DNA of 64,000 nucleotides from Paenibacillus sp. RUD330 (lineage in GTDB: Bacteria > Bacillota > Bacilli > Paenibacillales > Paenibacillaceae), in assembly GCF_002243345.2 (NCBI RefSeq), contig NZ_CP022655.2:174501-238500 (forward strand), in the 5' to 3' direction. Position 1 is the stretch's first letter. Each line of letters starts with the position of its first letter. The notes under the pieces are model-generated. The model was not told the DNA's origin. It searched no databases and worked only from the letters and a program-made list of their open reading frames with translations. A program made the translations under genes and the position numbers. Positions 1-8,150 of the stretch are shown in pieces.

Positions 1-2
1 TT

Positions 3-539
3 GCCCTCAATCACATCTTCCGTAAAGTGATCGTCAAAAAAGGCGAGCGGAACGCGGAGCCGCATACCGGAGCCAAGCCCAAAGCCGGGTTCTGGCCGAC
101 GGTCATCAAGGTGGAGCTGGCGGACATCGCCTTCGCCGTCGACTCCATCCTGGCTGCTGTGGCGCTGGCCGTGGCGCTGCCGGCGACGAGCCTGCCGAAG
201 ATCGGCGGCATGGACGGCGGCCACTTCGCCGTCATCTTCCTGGGCGGCTTCATCGGCCTCCTGATCATGCGATTCGCGGCCAACTGGTTCGTCAAGCTGC
301 TCGAGAGCAGGCCGTCGCTCGAAGTCGCCGCCTTTGTCATCGTCGGCTGGGTGGGCGTCAAGCTGGCGGTGCACACGCTGGCGCATCCCGCGCTCCATGT
401 CATCCCGCATGACTTTGCCGAATCGACAGCCTGGAAGCTGACGTTCTACATCGTGCTTGTGCTGATTGCGGCCTGCGGCTGGTTCTTGTCCGGCAAGGCC
501 AAGCCGGAGGTGAAAGCGGAGACGGGAAGCTCGATGTAA
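3..539 (+). CDS. TerC family integral membrane protein (YkoY-like), 5' end cut by window
   Basis: The reading frame is open from the window edge, so only about the last 178 residues are present and the start lies outside. The visible part carries the TerC-family signature KVELADIAFAVDSILAA, with acidic residues inside a membrane helix, followed by further hydrophobic helices and a short polar tail. It resembles Bacillus YkoY in motif order. TerC/YkoY proteins are linked to metal ion (notably manganese) export and metalation of secreted enzymes; that role here is by family only. A GTG at 27 is an internal codon, not a likely start. A strong terminator follows directly. Confidence 0.85.
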   Translation, partial: ALNHIFRKVIVKKGERNAEPHTGAKPKAGFWPTVIKVELADIAFAVDSILAAVALAVALPATSLPKIGGMDGGHFAVIFLGGFIGLLIMRFAANWFVKLLESRPSLEVAAFVIVGWVGVKLAVHTLAHPALHVIPHDFAESTAWKLTFYIVLVLIAACGWFLSGKAKPEVKAETGSSM

Positions 540-565
540 CGCGGAATTCATCAAGGCATGCAAGG

Positions 566-596
566 CCGGACGCCGACAGCGGCGTCCGGTTTTTTT
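566..596 (+). terminator. Rho-independent terminator of the TerC gene
   Basis: A perfect 10-bp GC-rich stem (566-575 with 580-589) and a 4-base loop are followed by seven Ts. It ends the upstream transcription unit. Confidence 0.9.
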
Positions 597-622
597 CGTC
601 ATCGGACCGGCTGCTCGGAATA

Positions 623-653
623 TTGTCGCCTTCGCCGCCATTGCTGGTAGAAT
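623..653 (+). promoter_or_regulatory. possible extended -10 promoter for the ABC-F gene
   Basis: TAGAAT at 648-653 is preceded by TGG, giving an extended -10. The best -35 is TTGTCG at 623-628, at a long 19-base spacing. It lies about 45 bases before the ABC-F start and after the previous terminator, so a promoter is expected here, but the match is modest. Confidence 0.35.
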
Positions 654-697
654 GAAGAGAGTGCTTCCAGTCGGGGGAACGGGAAAGAGGGGAAAAG

Positions 698-2269
698 ATG
701 AGCGTCATAAGGCTAGAAAATGTCACGAAGAAATACGAGGATGCTCTCATATTTCGCGAAATTTATTTTCGCGTGGGCCAGGGCGAGCGCGTCGCCGTCA
801 TCGGGCGCAACGGCGCCGGCAAGTCGACGCTGTTCAAGCTGATCATGGGCAAGGATGAGCCGACATCGGGCAAGGTGGAGGTCGATCCGAAGGCGCGGAT
901 CGGCTACTTCTCCCAATTTTCGGAGATGAGCGGCAGCCTGTCCGTCCAGCAGGAGCTGGAGCTGTGCTTCGAGCAGGTGGCTCTGATCGAGCGGGAGCTG
1001 CAGGAGGTGGCGGAGAAGCTGGGAACTGTCACGGATGACGGCGAGATGGACCGGCTGCTGTCGAGGCAGGCGGAGCTGTTCGAGCAGATGGAGCATCTGG
1101 ACGGCTGGAACGTGTCCGTCGAAATCAATACGGTGCTGACGAAGCTCGGGTTCAACGACCGCTCGCGCCATCAGCCGGTGGACGAGCTGTCGGGAGGCTG
1201 GCGCAACCGCGCCGCGCTCGCCAAGCTGCTCGTGGAGCAGCCTGATGTCGTCCTGCTCGACGAGCCGACCAACTATCTGGACATTGAGGGAATCGCTTGG
1301 CTGGAGCAGTGGCTGTACCGGTTCGGCGGCGCCATGATCCTGATTTCCCATGACCGGCAGTTCATCGACAAGGTCGTCACGCGGACGATCGAGATCGAGA
1401 ATTATCATTTCCAGGAGTATGAAGGAAACTACACCGACTACGTCCGCAAGAAGAAGATGCGCAAGAAGGAGCTCGACCGCCAGTTCGAGTGGGAGGAGGA
1501 GCTCCTGCTCATGGAGTCGGAGGCGATCGACAGCCGGGCGGAGCGCAAGGCGGCCAAGGACCGTCTGTCGCGCAAGCTGGCCGACAGCAGGAAGCGGATC
1601 GAGCCTCATCCCGTGAACGTGCTCATCACCGACATTTACGAGAGGCTCCGGTTCCCGGACAAGCTGGCGGAGGTCAAAGCAATCGGACAAGCCTACGGCG
1701 GCCGGACCATCTTCGAGAACGTCAGCTTCGATATCCAGAAGGAAGACCGTCTCGTCATCGCCGGTCCGAACGGAAGCGGCAAGTCGACGCTCATCAAGGC
1801 GCTTACGGGACAGGAGAAGCCGGAGAGAGGCGAGGTGAGCTGGGAGAAGGGCGTCGGGTACGCCTACTTCAACCGCATGTGGGAGGAGCTCGATCCGAAG
1901 GATACGGTCAGCCATGCCGTGAACACGTATGGGCTGGGGCTGGACGCGCCGCGCAAGAAGGTGAACAAGTTCCTGTCGATGCTCCAGTTCTCCGAGGCGG
2001 ATCTCAGCAAGACGATCGGCAATCTGTCCGGCGGACAGAAGGCGAGGGTGGCGCTGGCCAAGTGCCTCCTGTCCGGCTCCGCCGTCATCATCCTCGACGA
2101 GCCGACGAACCATCTCGATCTGACGAGCATCCAGGTCATGGAGCAGGCGCTGATCCATTTCCCCGGCGCCGTTGTGACGGTCAGCCATGACCGCTTCTTC
2201 ATCGACAAGATCGGCACGAAGATGCTGGCCTTCGATCCGGAGGCCGGGGTGACGATGCAGAATCTGTGA
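698..2269 (+). CDS. ABC-F family ATP-binding protein
   Basis: A 523-residue soluble protein with two ABC ATPase domains and no membrane segments, the layout of the ABC-F family (translation factors and ribosome protection proteins). Walker A motifs GRNGAGKS (about residue 37) and GPNGSGKS (about 353), signatures LSGGWRN and LSGGQKAR, and two DEPTN Walker B motifs are visible. The charged linker between domains (about 240-315) is rich in Arg/Lys/Glu as in the P-site tRNA interaction motif. A purine-rich site (AAAGAGGGG) precedes the ATG. It stands alone between terminators. The exact subfamily, including any antibiotic-resistance role, cannot be told by eye. Confidence 0.9.
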   Translation: MSVIRLENVTKKYEDALIFREIYFRVGQGERVAVIGRNGAGKSTLFKLIMGKDEPTSGKVEVDPKARIGYFSQFSEMSGSLSVQQELELCFEQVALIERELQEVAEKLGTVTDDGEMDRLLSRQAELFEQMEHLDGWNVSVEINTVLTKLGFNDRSRHQPVDELSGGWRNRAALAKLLVEQPDVVLLDEPTNYLDIEGIAWLEQWLYRFGGAMILISHDRQFIDKVVTRTIEIENYHFQEYEGNYTDYVRKKKMRKKELDRQFEWEEELLLMESEAIDSRAERKAAKDRLSRKLADSRKRIEPHPVNVLITDIYERLRFPDKLAEVKAIGQAYGGRTIFENVSFDIQKEDRLVIAGPNGSGKSTLIKALTGQEKPERGEVSWEKGVGYAYFNRMWEELDPKDTVSHAVNTYGLGLDAPRKKVNKFLSMLQFSEADLSKTIGNLSGGQKARVALAKCLLSGSAVIILDEPTNHLDLTSIQVMEQALIHFPGAVVTVSHDRFFIDKIGTKMLAFDPEAGVTMQNL

Positions 2270-2360
2270 GGCGGGGCGGAAGGCTCCGAGGGCAGCCCGC
2301 TTTTTTGGGCGGTGGGAACGAGCTGATGCAGAAGCCGCGCATGATGCAGGTGGACAACTA

Positions 2361-2402
2361 AAGGCCAGGCGGCGTCCTTGAGGGACGCTGCCTGGCCTTT
2401 TT
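2361..2402 (+). terminator. terminator after the ABC-F gene
   Basis: A long stem (about 17 bp with one G-T pair) around a 5-base loop ends in five Ts. It separates the ABC-F gene from the convergent ferredoxin gene. Confidence 0.85.
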
Positions 2403-2446
2403 GCTGCCTGAACCCCTGGGTCAAGCAAAGAAGGCGGAGGCTCCGT

Positions 2447-2770
2447 TCAGTCCTGGGGACGCGGCCCGGGCTCCAAGCCCGTTGAAGAAGCCGTCTTGAT
2501 CAGCCGGATCTCGAGGTCTTCCTCCAGCCTGATCTGGCAGGACAGCCGGACGGCCGGGTCCTCGATGCCTTTGCTCCGTAGAGTAGCCGCTTCGGCTTCT
2601 CCCATCTCGGGAGCGCCGCCGGACAGCACTTCCACGGCGCAAGTGGTGCATCGGGAGTTGCCGCCGCAGCGGTGGAGCACATCGACCCCGTTATCCTCCA
2701 GCGCGAGCACGAGCTTCGTGCCTTCGCTCGCCTGAAGAGCTTCTCTTCCCTCGATTTGAATCGTCGGCAT
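2447..2770 (-). CDS. 2Fe-2S ferredoxin
   Basis: A 107-residue plant-type (beta-grasp) ferredoxin, an electron carrier. The cluster ligands are visible as HRCGGNSRCTTC (Cys-x5-Cys-x2-Cys, residues about 35-43) and a fourth Cys in RLSCQIRL near residue 80. The start is set by AAAGGAGGG just upstream of the ATG. It is monocistronic and convergent with the ABC-F gene. No partner oxidoreductase is adjacent, so its redox partner is unknown. Confidence 0.9.
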   Translation of the reverse strand: MPTIQIEGREALQASEGTKLVLALEDNGVDVLHRCGGNSRCTTCAVEVLSGGAPEMGEAEAATLRSKGIEDPAVRLSCQIRLEEDLEIRLIKTASSTGLEPGPRPQD

Positions 2771-2999
2771 GCGCGATCCCTCCTTTGAAAGTTACCGTTC
2801 TAGATTAGATTCCAGCTCCATGCCCCTGATTCCTGCTAAAGCATAGCACAAAGGCTCCTATTATCTCGCGAATAGGAGTATGAATCCATTCCTTTTTGCA
2901 TGATTCTTGCCGATTGGGATGCCCTGAAGCCGGCATTGGACTAAGATGGAGTTAAAGGGACAGGAACGATTCCAGAGAGCTGAAAGGGAGGGGCAGTCC

Positions 3000-4136
3000 A
3001 TGAAGATCATCCTCGCGCCCGATTCCTACAAAGGAACGCTGACCGCTGCTCAAGTATGCGCCATCATGGAGCGGGGCATCCGGGCCGAGCTGCCGGGTGC
3101 CTCGTTCGATGCCGTTCCGATGGCCGACGGCGGGGAAGGAACGCTCGACGCGGTCGTAGCCGCGGCAGGGGGCAGGCTGCGCGGAGCCGCGGTCAGCGGA
3201 CCGCTTGGAGCGGCGATATCCGCCCGTTATGGAACCATCCGGCAAGGAGAGGAGGACTGGGCCGTCATCGAGACGGCGGAGGTCGTCGGCTTGCCGATGC
3301 TGAAGCCGGAGGAGCGCGGCCCGCTTCGCACGACGTCCAGAGGCCTCGGCGAGACGATGCTGGCGGCGCTGGATGCGGGATATCGCCGCATCGTGATCGG
3401 GCTTGGCGGAAGCTCGACCAACGACGGCGGGATGGGCATGCTCGCCGCGCTCGGCATGCGCTTCCTGGACGGCTGCGGTGAGGAGCTGACAGGCTTCGGA
3501 GAGGATCTGGCCGCCGTCGAGACGATCGATCCGTCGGGGCTGGACCCGAGGCTGGCGGCCTGCGCCCTGGTCGCGGCCAGCGACGTCGCCAATCCGCTGC
3601 TCGGTGCGGAAGGGGCTACCCGCGTCTACGGTCCGCAAAAAGGCGCGGATGCGGACGCTGTCGAGCGGCTGGAGCTGGCGATGGCCCGGTATGCGGATAG
3701 AATGGCGGCGATCGCGCCGCCGGGACTGGCCGAGTCTCCGGGCGCCGGAGCGGCGGGAGGACTGGGCTTCGCGATGCTGGCGCTTGGCGCCGCCATCGAG
3801 CCGGGCGCCGCCGTCGTCGCCCGGCTGTGCGGCCTGGCGGAGCGGATCCGGAGGGGAGACTGCGTCGTCACGGGCGAGGGCTGCAGCGACGCGCAGACGA
3901 AGTACGGCAAGCTGCCGCTGCATGTGGCCGGCTGCGCCAGCGCCGAGGGCAAGCCGGTCTACCTGCTCTCCGGCAGCCTCGGAGAGGGCTGGACGGAGCT
4001 GCTGCCCCATTTCTCCGCATGCTTGTCGACCGTCATGCGGCCGTCGACGTCCGAAGCGGCTCTCGCCCAAGCCGAATCCAATCTGTACGAGGCGTCGCGG
4101 AATCTCGGGCGCCTGCTTGGAGCCGGCGGCCGGTAG
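3000..4136 (+). CDS. glycerate kinase
   Basis: 378 residues, the usual length of the GarK/GlxK-type glycerate kinase family, which uses ATP to phosphorylate D-glycerate. The family N-terminus KIILAPDSYKGTLTA, the MADGGEGT motif (about residue 41), GLGGSSTNDGG (about 137) and the late VTGEG motif are all present. The ATG at 3000 is chosen because GAAAGGGAGGGG lies just upstream and translation from it gives the conserved N-terminus; an in-frame upstream codon at 2946 would add an unconserved tail. It is a single-gene unit with its own terminator. Confidence 0.93.
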   Translation: MKIILAPDSYKGTLTAAQVCAIMERGIRAELPGASFDAVPMADGGEGTLDAVVAAAGGRLRGAAVSGPLGAAISARYGTIRQGEEDWAVIETAEVVGLPMLKPEERGPLRTTSRGLGETMLAALDAGYRRIVIGLGGSSTNDGGMGMLAALGMRFLDGCGEELTGFGEDLAAVETIDPSGLDPRLAACALVAASDVANPLLGAEGATRVYGPQKGADADAVERLELAMARYADRMAAIAPPGLAESPGAGAAGGLGFAMLALGAAIEPGAAVVARLCGLAERIRRGDCVVTGEGCSDAQTKYGKLPLHVAGCASAEGKPVYLLSGSLGEGWTELLPHFSACLSTVMRPSTSEAALAQAESNLYEASRNLGRLLGAGGR

Positions 4137-4155
4137 ATGGCTGCAGGACGCAAGA

Positions 4156-4196
4156 AGCCGTGCCGAGTCTCGCTGGAGACGGGCACGGCTTTATTT
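4156..4196 (+). terminator. terminator after glycerate kinase
   Basis: A 9-bp outer stem AGCCGTGCC/GGCACGGCT encloses a second short stem (GTCTC/GAGAC), followed by TTATTTG. It lies between convergent genes and may serve both strands weakly. Confidence 0.7.
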
Positions 4197-4211
4197 GCTC
4201 GTATACGGCAT

Positions 4212-4784
4212 TCAAGCCCGGTCGGACTTCGGCAGCTCCTCCGGCTCCTCGCGGACGATGGCCAGCGTCACATGATCCTCCCAGCGGCCGTTGATCCGCA
4301 CGTTTTTGCGGGCCAGGCCTTCCTTCTGGAACCCGGCCTTCGCAAGCACTCGGATGGAGCCTTCATGATGCGGCATCACGCCCGCCTCAAGGCGGTGCAG
4401 ATCGAGCTCGCCGAAGGCATAAGGGACGAGAAGCCGCACCGCTTCGGTCATGAGCCCTTGGCCGTTGTGCCCGCGGTCGAGCATGTAGCCGAGCCAGGCG
4501 CTCTGCAGATTGCCGCGGGCGACCTCGGTCAGCGCGATCGTCCCGATCACCTCCGGCGCTGCCTGCAGCCGGATCAGCATTTGATAGCCTCTGTCCTGCT
4601 CCCGCTGCTTCATGGCGCCGGCGATCCTCTCCTCCTGCGCTTCCAGCGTGTAGAACCGTCCGGTCTTCGTTCCGGAATACAGCTGGAAAAAATCCTTGTT
4701 GCTCTGCTCGAGCTTCAGCAAGGCAGGCGCGTCCTTCTCTTCGACAAAGCTCAGCTCGATGCGGTTTCCTTTCAGCGTCGACAT
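4212..4784 (-). CDS. GNAT family N-acetyltransferase (RimJ/RimL-like)
   Basis: 190 residues with the layout of ribosomal-protein-alanine and related N-acetyltransferases (Acetyltransf_3 type). Visible are a beta strand ending in LGYMLDRGHNGQGLMTEA (acetyl-CoA binding, about residues 96-113), then LHRLEAGV and a C-terminal VLAKAGFQKEG block. The start at 4784 has GGGGAGGA upstream at good spacing; an in-frame ATG further out at 4928 would add an unconserved extension. Acceptor substrate unknown. Confidence 0.82.
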   Translation of the reverse strand: MSTLKGNRIELSFVEEKDAPALLKLEQSNKDFFQLYSGTKTGRFYTLEAQEERIAGAMKQREQDRGYQMLIRLQAAPEVIGTIALTEVARGNLQSAWLGYMLDRGHNGQGLMTEAVRLLVPYAFGELDLHRLEAGVMPHHEGSIRVLAKAGFQKEGLARKNVRINGRWEDHVTLAIVREEPEELPKSDRA

Positions 4785-4969
4785 TGAAATCCTCCCCTGG
4801 AATGCAACTGCTGCGGAGAGTCTCTCCCCTGCGCGGGAGCAGCAGGCCGCAACAAGGCGCGACCCGAGTCCGCAGACGCCGTCTTGTCCATGTTCGGCGT
4901 CCATCTCCGGTGTTTTTGAAGGCTGCAAGGCGGCTTATAGCTTAAGTATAAGCACGGAAAAAGGACCGA

Positions 4970-5443
4970 TCAATCCCATATATCCGGCCTCTCGAGCTGC
5001 AGCATCCGCATGTATTGGAGCAGCTGGCCGGTATGGACGGCATCGTGATACGATTTCCGCTCCAAGGCGTCGCCGAGCAGCCTCTCGATAGGCTTATGCG
5101 GCCATCGGATCTTCTTCGTGGCGAAGTCGGCCGCGTCGAGGGAAGAGACATAGTCGAGGAAGCGGATGTGGTGGAGCTCCGTCCGGTCCGCTTCTTCTTT
5201 GACGCTGATGAAGGGGGAATTCCACAGCAGCTCCCTCTCCTCTTCCGTCGGCAGGCGGCCTTCCTTCAAGATCAGCAGCCAGGAGCGGTCATGCAGCAGC
5301 ACATGGCGGATCATCTGTCCGATCGACAGGGCCGCGGCGTCGGGCCGCCAGGCCAGCCGGACATCCGGGATGCCTTCGGCCGTCTTGAGGAAGCGCCGGC
5401 GGGTTTCGCGCAGATCCAGCAGGATGAGTTGTTTGGCGTCCAT
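4970..5443 (-). CDS. DinB-like four-helix protein
   Basis: 157 residues of the DinB/YfiT-like metal-binding superfamily. An N-terminal histidine helix (IGQMIRHVLLHDRSW, about residues 41-55) and a C-terminal YHDAVHTGQLLQYMRML segment (about 129-145) supply three histidines of the kind that bind a divalent metal in this fold. The start is supported by AGGAGG at 5-base spacing. Relatives include thiol transferases and many proteins of unknown function, so no reaction is assigned. Unlike the DinB-like gene at 23310, no LexA box was seen upstream. Confidence 0.75.
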   Translation of the reverse strand: MDAKQLILLDLRETRRRFLKTAEGIPDVRLAWRPDAAALSIGQMIRHVLLHDRSWLLILKEGRLPTEEERELLWNSPFISVKEEADRTELHHIRFLDYVSSLDAADFATKKIRWPHKPIERLLGDALERKSYHDAVHTGQLLQYMRMLQLERPDIWD

Positions 5444-5808
5444 GGGAGCCTCCTAATGTGGGATGAGTTGAATTCGGGCTACAGCCATTGTACGGCCTCG
5501 TTATTTCGTCAGCCATCGAATGATGATTGCGGCTTGCGGCATGATCCGGCATGCGGCGGCAAGCCGCCGGGAGGAACCGATTCTTTTGAGAAGGAACGGG
5601 ATCTGTTTCTTTTTGGACACAATATTTTCTGGAAATAAGCCAAATAGGTTGATCTATGAATTGATATTGATTATCATTACTAACTGAGGGTTTCGAAGCC
5701 TGTCTATCCGGATCGGATATCGGCGGGCGCAACGACCAGTCATGAATGGACAATCGGGCAAGCCGGCCATGCAGGCGGCATCGGTTCCATCATCAAGGAG
5801 GATATCCC
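5444..5808. other. intergenic region between DinB-like gene and siderophore-binding lipoprotein gene
   Basis: 365 bases without a convincing gene. The right half holds the Fur-overlapped promoter at 5649-5677 and a leader of about 120 bases ending in AAGGAGG before the GTG start at 5809. I see nothing specific in 5450-5640. Confidence 0.6.
5649..5677 (+). promoter_or_regulatory. sigma-A promoter overlapped by a Fur box
   Basis: -35 TTGATC (5649-5654), a 17-base spacer and -10 TATCAT (5672-5677). A 7-1-7 Fur site TGATATTGATTATCA lies at 5662-5676, one mismatch from the Bacillus consensus, so iron-bound Fur would block the -10 region. It fits the iron-siderophore binding-protein gene downstream. 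Confidence 0.75.
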
Positions 5809-6801
5809 GTGGCAAAAAGCAAACTGAAAGTTCCTGCGCTGCTGCTCAGCATCGCATTCATGTCCATGCTGCTCGCAGCCTGCGGAAGCGGCAATAATTC
5901 GAACACGGCGGCAGGCAACGACGCATCGCCGCCGCCGGCCTCGACCGCACCGGCTGAAACACCGGCGCAAACCAAAATGACGGATGGGCTCGGCCACGAG
6001 GTCGAGGTGCCGGCCAATCCGCAGCGCATCATCGCTTCCTACCTGGAGGACTACCTGGTGTCGCTCGGCGTGAAGCCGGTAGCCCAGTGGTCTGTCGCCA
6101 ACGGCACCCAGGAGTATCTGCAGGATTCGCTCAAGGATCTGCCGACGATTTCGTACGATCTTCCGCTTGAAGCGGTGACCAGCTTCGATCCGGATCTGCT
6201 CATCATCGGCTCGAACAGCGCCGTCGAGGGCGGCAAGTACGATCAATACGCCAAGATCGCCCCGACCTTCGTGCTCGGCGACGAAGTGAACAACGACTGG
6301 CGCAAGGCGCTGCTGAAGATCGGCGAAGTTCTTCACAAGAGCGACGAAGCCCAGAAGGTGCTGGACGACTACGAGAAGAAGGCCGCAGACGCCAAGGCGA
6401 AGCTTGAAGCGGCGATTCCGGGCAAATCCGTTGCCGCCGTCTGGCTCGTCCAAGGCAAATTCTTCGTCGTCAGCGACAAGCTGTCGAGCGGAGCGGTGCT
6501 CTACAAGGATCTCGGCCTGAAGGCGCCGGAAGTCGTCAAGGAGATTTCCGCCTCGGGCGCAGGCAACTGGAACGCCATCTCGCTGGAGAAGCTGGCCGAT
6601 CTGGATGCGGATTACCTCATTCTCGTGAACAGCGACAAGGACTCCGGATCCGCCGCGTTGAACGACGCCCTGTGGAAATCCGTGCCGGCCGTCAAGAACG
6701 GCAACGTATTCGAATATCCGAAATCGTCCAGCTGGCTCTACTATGGTCCGGTCGCAAGCTCGCAGATGATCGACAATCTGCTCCAGGATATCGTAAAGTA
6801 A
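5809..6801 (+). CDS. iron-siderophore ABC transporter substrate-binding lipoprotein
   Basis: 330 residues with a lipoprotein signal ending in LLAAC (Cys25) and a Ser/Pro/Ala-rich linker. Then comes the class III periplasmic-binding-protein fold of FhuD/FeuA-type receptors: TDGLGHEVEVPANPQRII at the start of lobe 1, FDPDLLIIG, and a late VKNGNVFEY block. It would capture ferric siderophore at the outer face of the membrane. The GTG at 5809 has AAGGAGG eight bases upstream. Fur regulation is likely from the upstream box. A terminator and a repeat array separate it from the two permease genes that probably serve it. Confidence 0.88.
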   Translation: MAKSKLKVPALLLSIAFMSMLLAACGSGNNSNTAAGNDASPPPASTAPAETPAQTKMTDGLGHEVEVPANPQRIIASYLEDYLVSLGVKPVAQWSVANGTQEYLQDSLKDLPTISYDLPLEAVTSFDPDLLIIGSNSAVEGGKYDQYAKIAPTFVLGDEVNNDWRKALLKIGEVLHKSDEAQKVLDDYEKKAADAKAKLEAAIPGKSVAAVWLVQGKFFVVSDKLSSGAVLYKDLGLKAPEVVKEISASGAGNWNAISLEKLADLDADYLILVNSDKDSGSAALNDALWKSVPAVKNGNVFEYPKSSSWLYYGPVASSQMIDNLLQDIVK

Positions 6802-6816
6802 GAACGGAAAGAGAGG

Positions 6817-6839
6817 AGGGAGCCGCGGCTCCCTTTTTT
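6817..6839 (+). terminator. terminator after siderophore-binding lipoprotein gene
   Basis: GGGAGCC and GGCTCCC pair across a minimal loop and six Ts follow. It may attenuate transcription between the binding-protein gene and the permeases, which would give more binding protein than permease. Confidence 0.75.
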
Positions 6840-6840
6840 C

Positions 6841-6985
6841 GCTTGGAGCTCCATTTATCCAAGCTTGGATGAACTCTATTTATCGAAGCCTTGGAGAGCT
6901 CTGTTTTTTAGCCATGGAGAACTCAATTTTCTTAAGCCTTGGAGAGCTCTATAACTTAAAGCTTTGGAGAGCTCCGCTTTATCCA
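6841..6985. repeat. six imperfect tandem repeats of about 25 bp
   Basis: Units begin at 6841, 6863, 6888, 6911, 6936 and 6961, with lengths 22, 25, 23, 25, 25 and 25. The core is TTGGAGAGCTC followed by an A/T-rich half (TATTTATC or similar). The array fills the gap between the lipoprotein terminator and the first permease gene. GAGCTC at the centre of several units is itself palindromic. Purpose unknown. Confidence 0.85.
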
Positions 6986-7070
6986 TGCGGAAGTTCACCG
7001 TAACCATGCGGGTGGCCGGCCGGGAGGGCGGATACGCCTGAAACTACAAGCAGACTGGGGAATCGGGACT

Positions 7071-8147
7071 ATGGCAGCAACGACTCGCAAGGGAAGGGAC
7101 GGCGGACAGCCTGCCGGCGAGAAGGCGGACGACGCCCTACATAAGCTCCATTCCAGGCCAAGGACGGCTCTGGTCCTCATTGTCGCCGGGGTGGCGGCTC
7201 TTCTGTTCAGCCTGGCGCTGTCGGTCTCGTACGGCGCGATGGACATCAAGCTCCGGATGGTATGGGAAGCGGTCTTCCATTACAACCCCGACTTGAAGGA
7301 GCATCAGGTCATCCAGGAGCTGCGCCTGCCGCGTGTGCTCGGATGCATGCTCGTCGGCAGCAGCTTCGCGGTTGCCGGAGCGGTCATGCAAGGAATGACG
7401 CGCAATCCGCTGGCGGATTCGGGCCTCATCGGCCTCAATTCGGGAGCGACTTTCGCGATCGCGCTCTGCCTCGCCTTCCTGCCCGGGCTTCCGTACCGTT
7501 ATGTCGTGCTGCTGGCGTTTGTCGGGGCAGCGCTGAGCGCGGCATTGGTCTTCGCTCTCGGTTCCTCCGTCCGCGGGGGGCTGACGCCGACGCGGCTCGT
7601 TCTCGCCGGCGTGACGCTCTCGGCGCTGCTGACGGCTCTCAGCGAGGGCATCGCGCTGTACTTCCGCATCGGCCAGGATCTGGCCTTCTGGTTCGCGGGA
7701 GGGGTCGCCAACATGCGCTGGCTGGAGCTGAAGATCATGACGCCATGGATCGCCCTTGCGCTGGCCGGCGCCATGGCCCTCTCCCGGTCGATCACGATGC
7801 TGAGCCTCGGCGAAGAGGTTGCCCGGGGACTGGGCTTGCGCTCCGGGCTGGTGAAGGGGCTGGGCCTCGCCATCGTCGTTGTGCTGGCCGGCTCAGCGGT
7901 GTCCGCCGTCGGCGCAGTCTCCTTCGTCGGGCTGCTCGTGCCGCATCTGGCGCGCAAGCTCGTCGGCGTCGATTACCGGTGGATCATCCCGACTTCGGCC
8001 GTGCTCGGAGCGCTGCTCGTCGTGCTGGCCGATCTGGCGGCAAGGACGGTCCATCCGCCCTTCGAGACGCCCATCGGAGCGATGATCTCGCTCATCGGCG
8101 TTCCCTTCTTCATCTATCTGGCCAACAAGGAAAGGAGGGAGCTGTAG
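7071..8147 (+). CDS. FecCD family iron-siderophore ABC transporter permease
   Basis: 358 residues with about nine or ten hydrophobic helices and the FecCD family blocks: LRLPRVLGCMLVGSSFAVAGA, MQGMTRNPLADSGLIGLNSG (about 100-123) and VGLLVPHLARKLVG (about 286). A charged N-terminal 35 residues precedes the first helix. It forms half of the membrane channel for ferric siderophores. It is followed three bases later by a second FecCD permease, so the two make a heterodimer. The ribosome site is weak (CTGGGG), and the gene sits after the repeat array, so its promoter is not obvious. Confidence 0.9.
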   Translation: MAATTRKGRDGGQPAGEKADDALHKLHSRPRTALVLIVAGVAALLFSLALSVSYGAMDIKLRMVWEAVFHYNPDLKEHQVIQELRLPRVLGCMLVGSSFAVAGAVMQGMTRNPLADSGLIGLNSGATFAIALCLAFLPGLPYRYVVLLAFVGAALSAALVFALGSSVRGGLTPTRLVLAGVTLSALLTALSEGIALYFRIGQDLAFWFAGGVANMRWLELKIMTPWIALALAGAMALSRSITMLSLGEEVARGLGLRSGLVKGLGLAIVVVLAGSAVSAVGAVSFVGLLVPHLARKLVGVDYRWIIPTSAVLGALLVVLADLAARTVHPPFETPIGAMISLIGVPFFIYLANKERREL

Positions 8148-8150
8148 ACG

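Noticed and set aside
27-539. GTG at 27 as the start of the first gene
   Set aside because: The frame is open to the window edge and upstream codons continue the family sequence; the gene is simply cut.
713-2428. 571-codon minus-strand open frame opposite the ABC-F gene
   Set aside because: Antisense shadow; the plus-strand ABC-F motifs are unambiguous.
6841-6985. the 25-bp repeats as a CRISPR array
   Set aside because: Units are contiguous and imperfect with no unique spacers, and there are no cas genes nearby.
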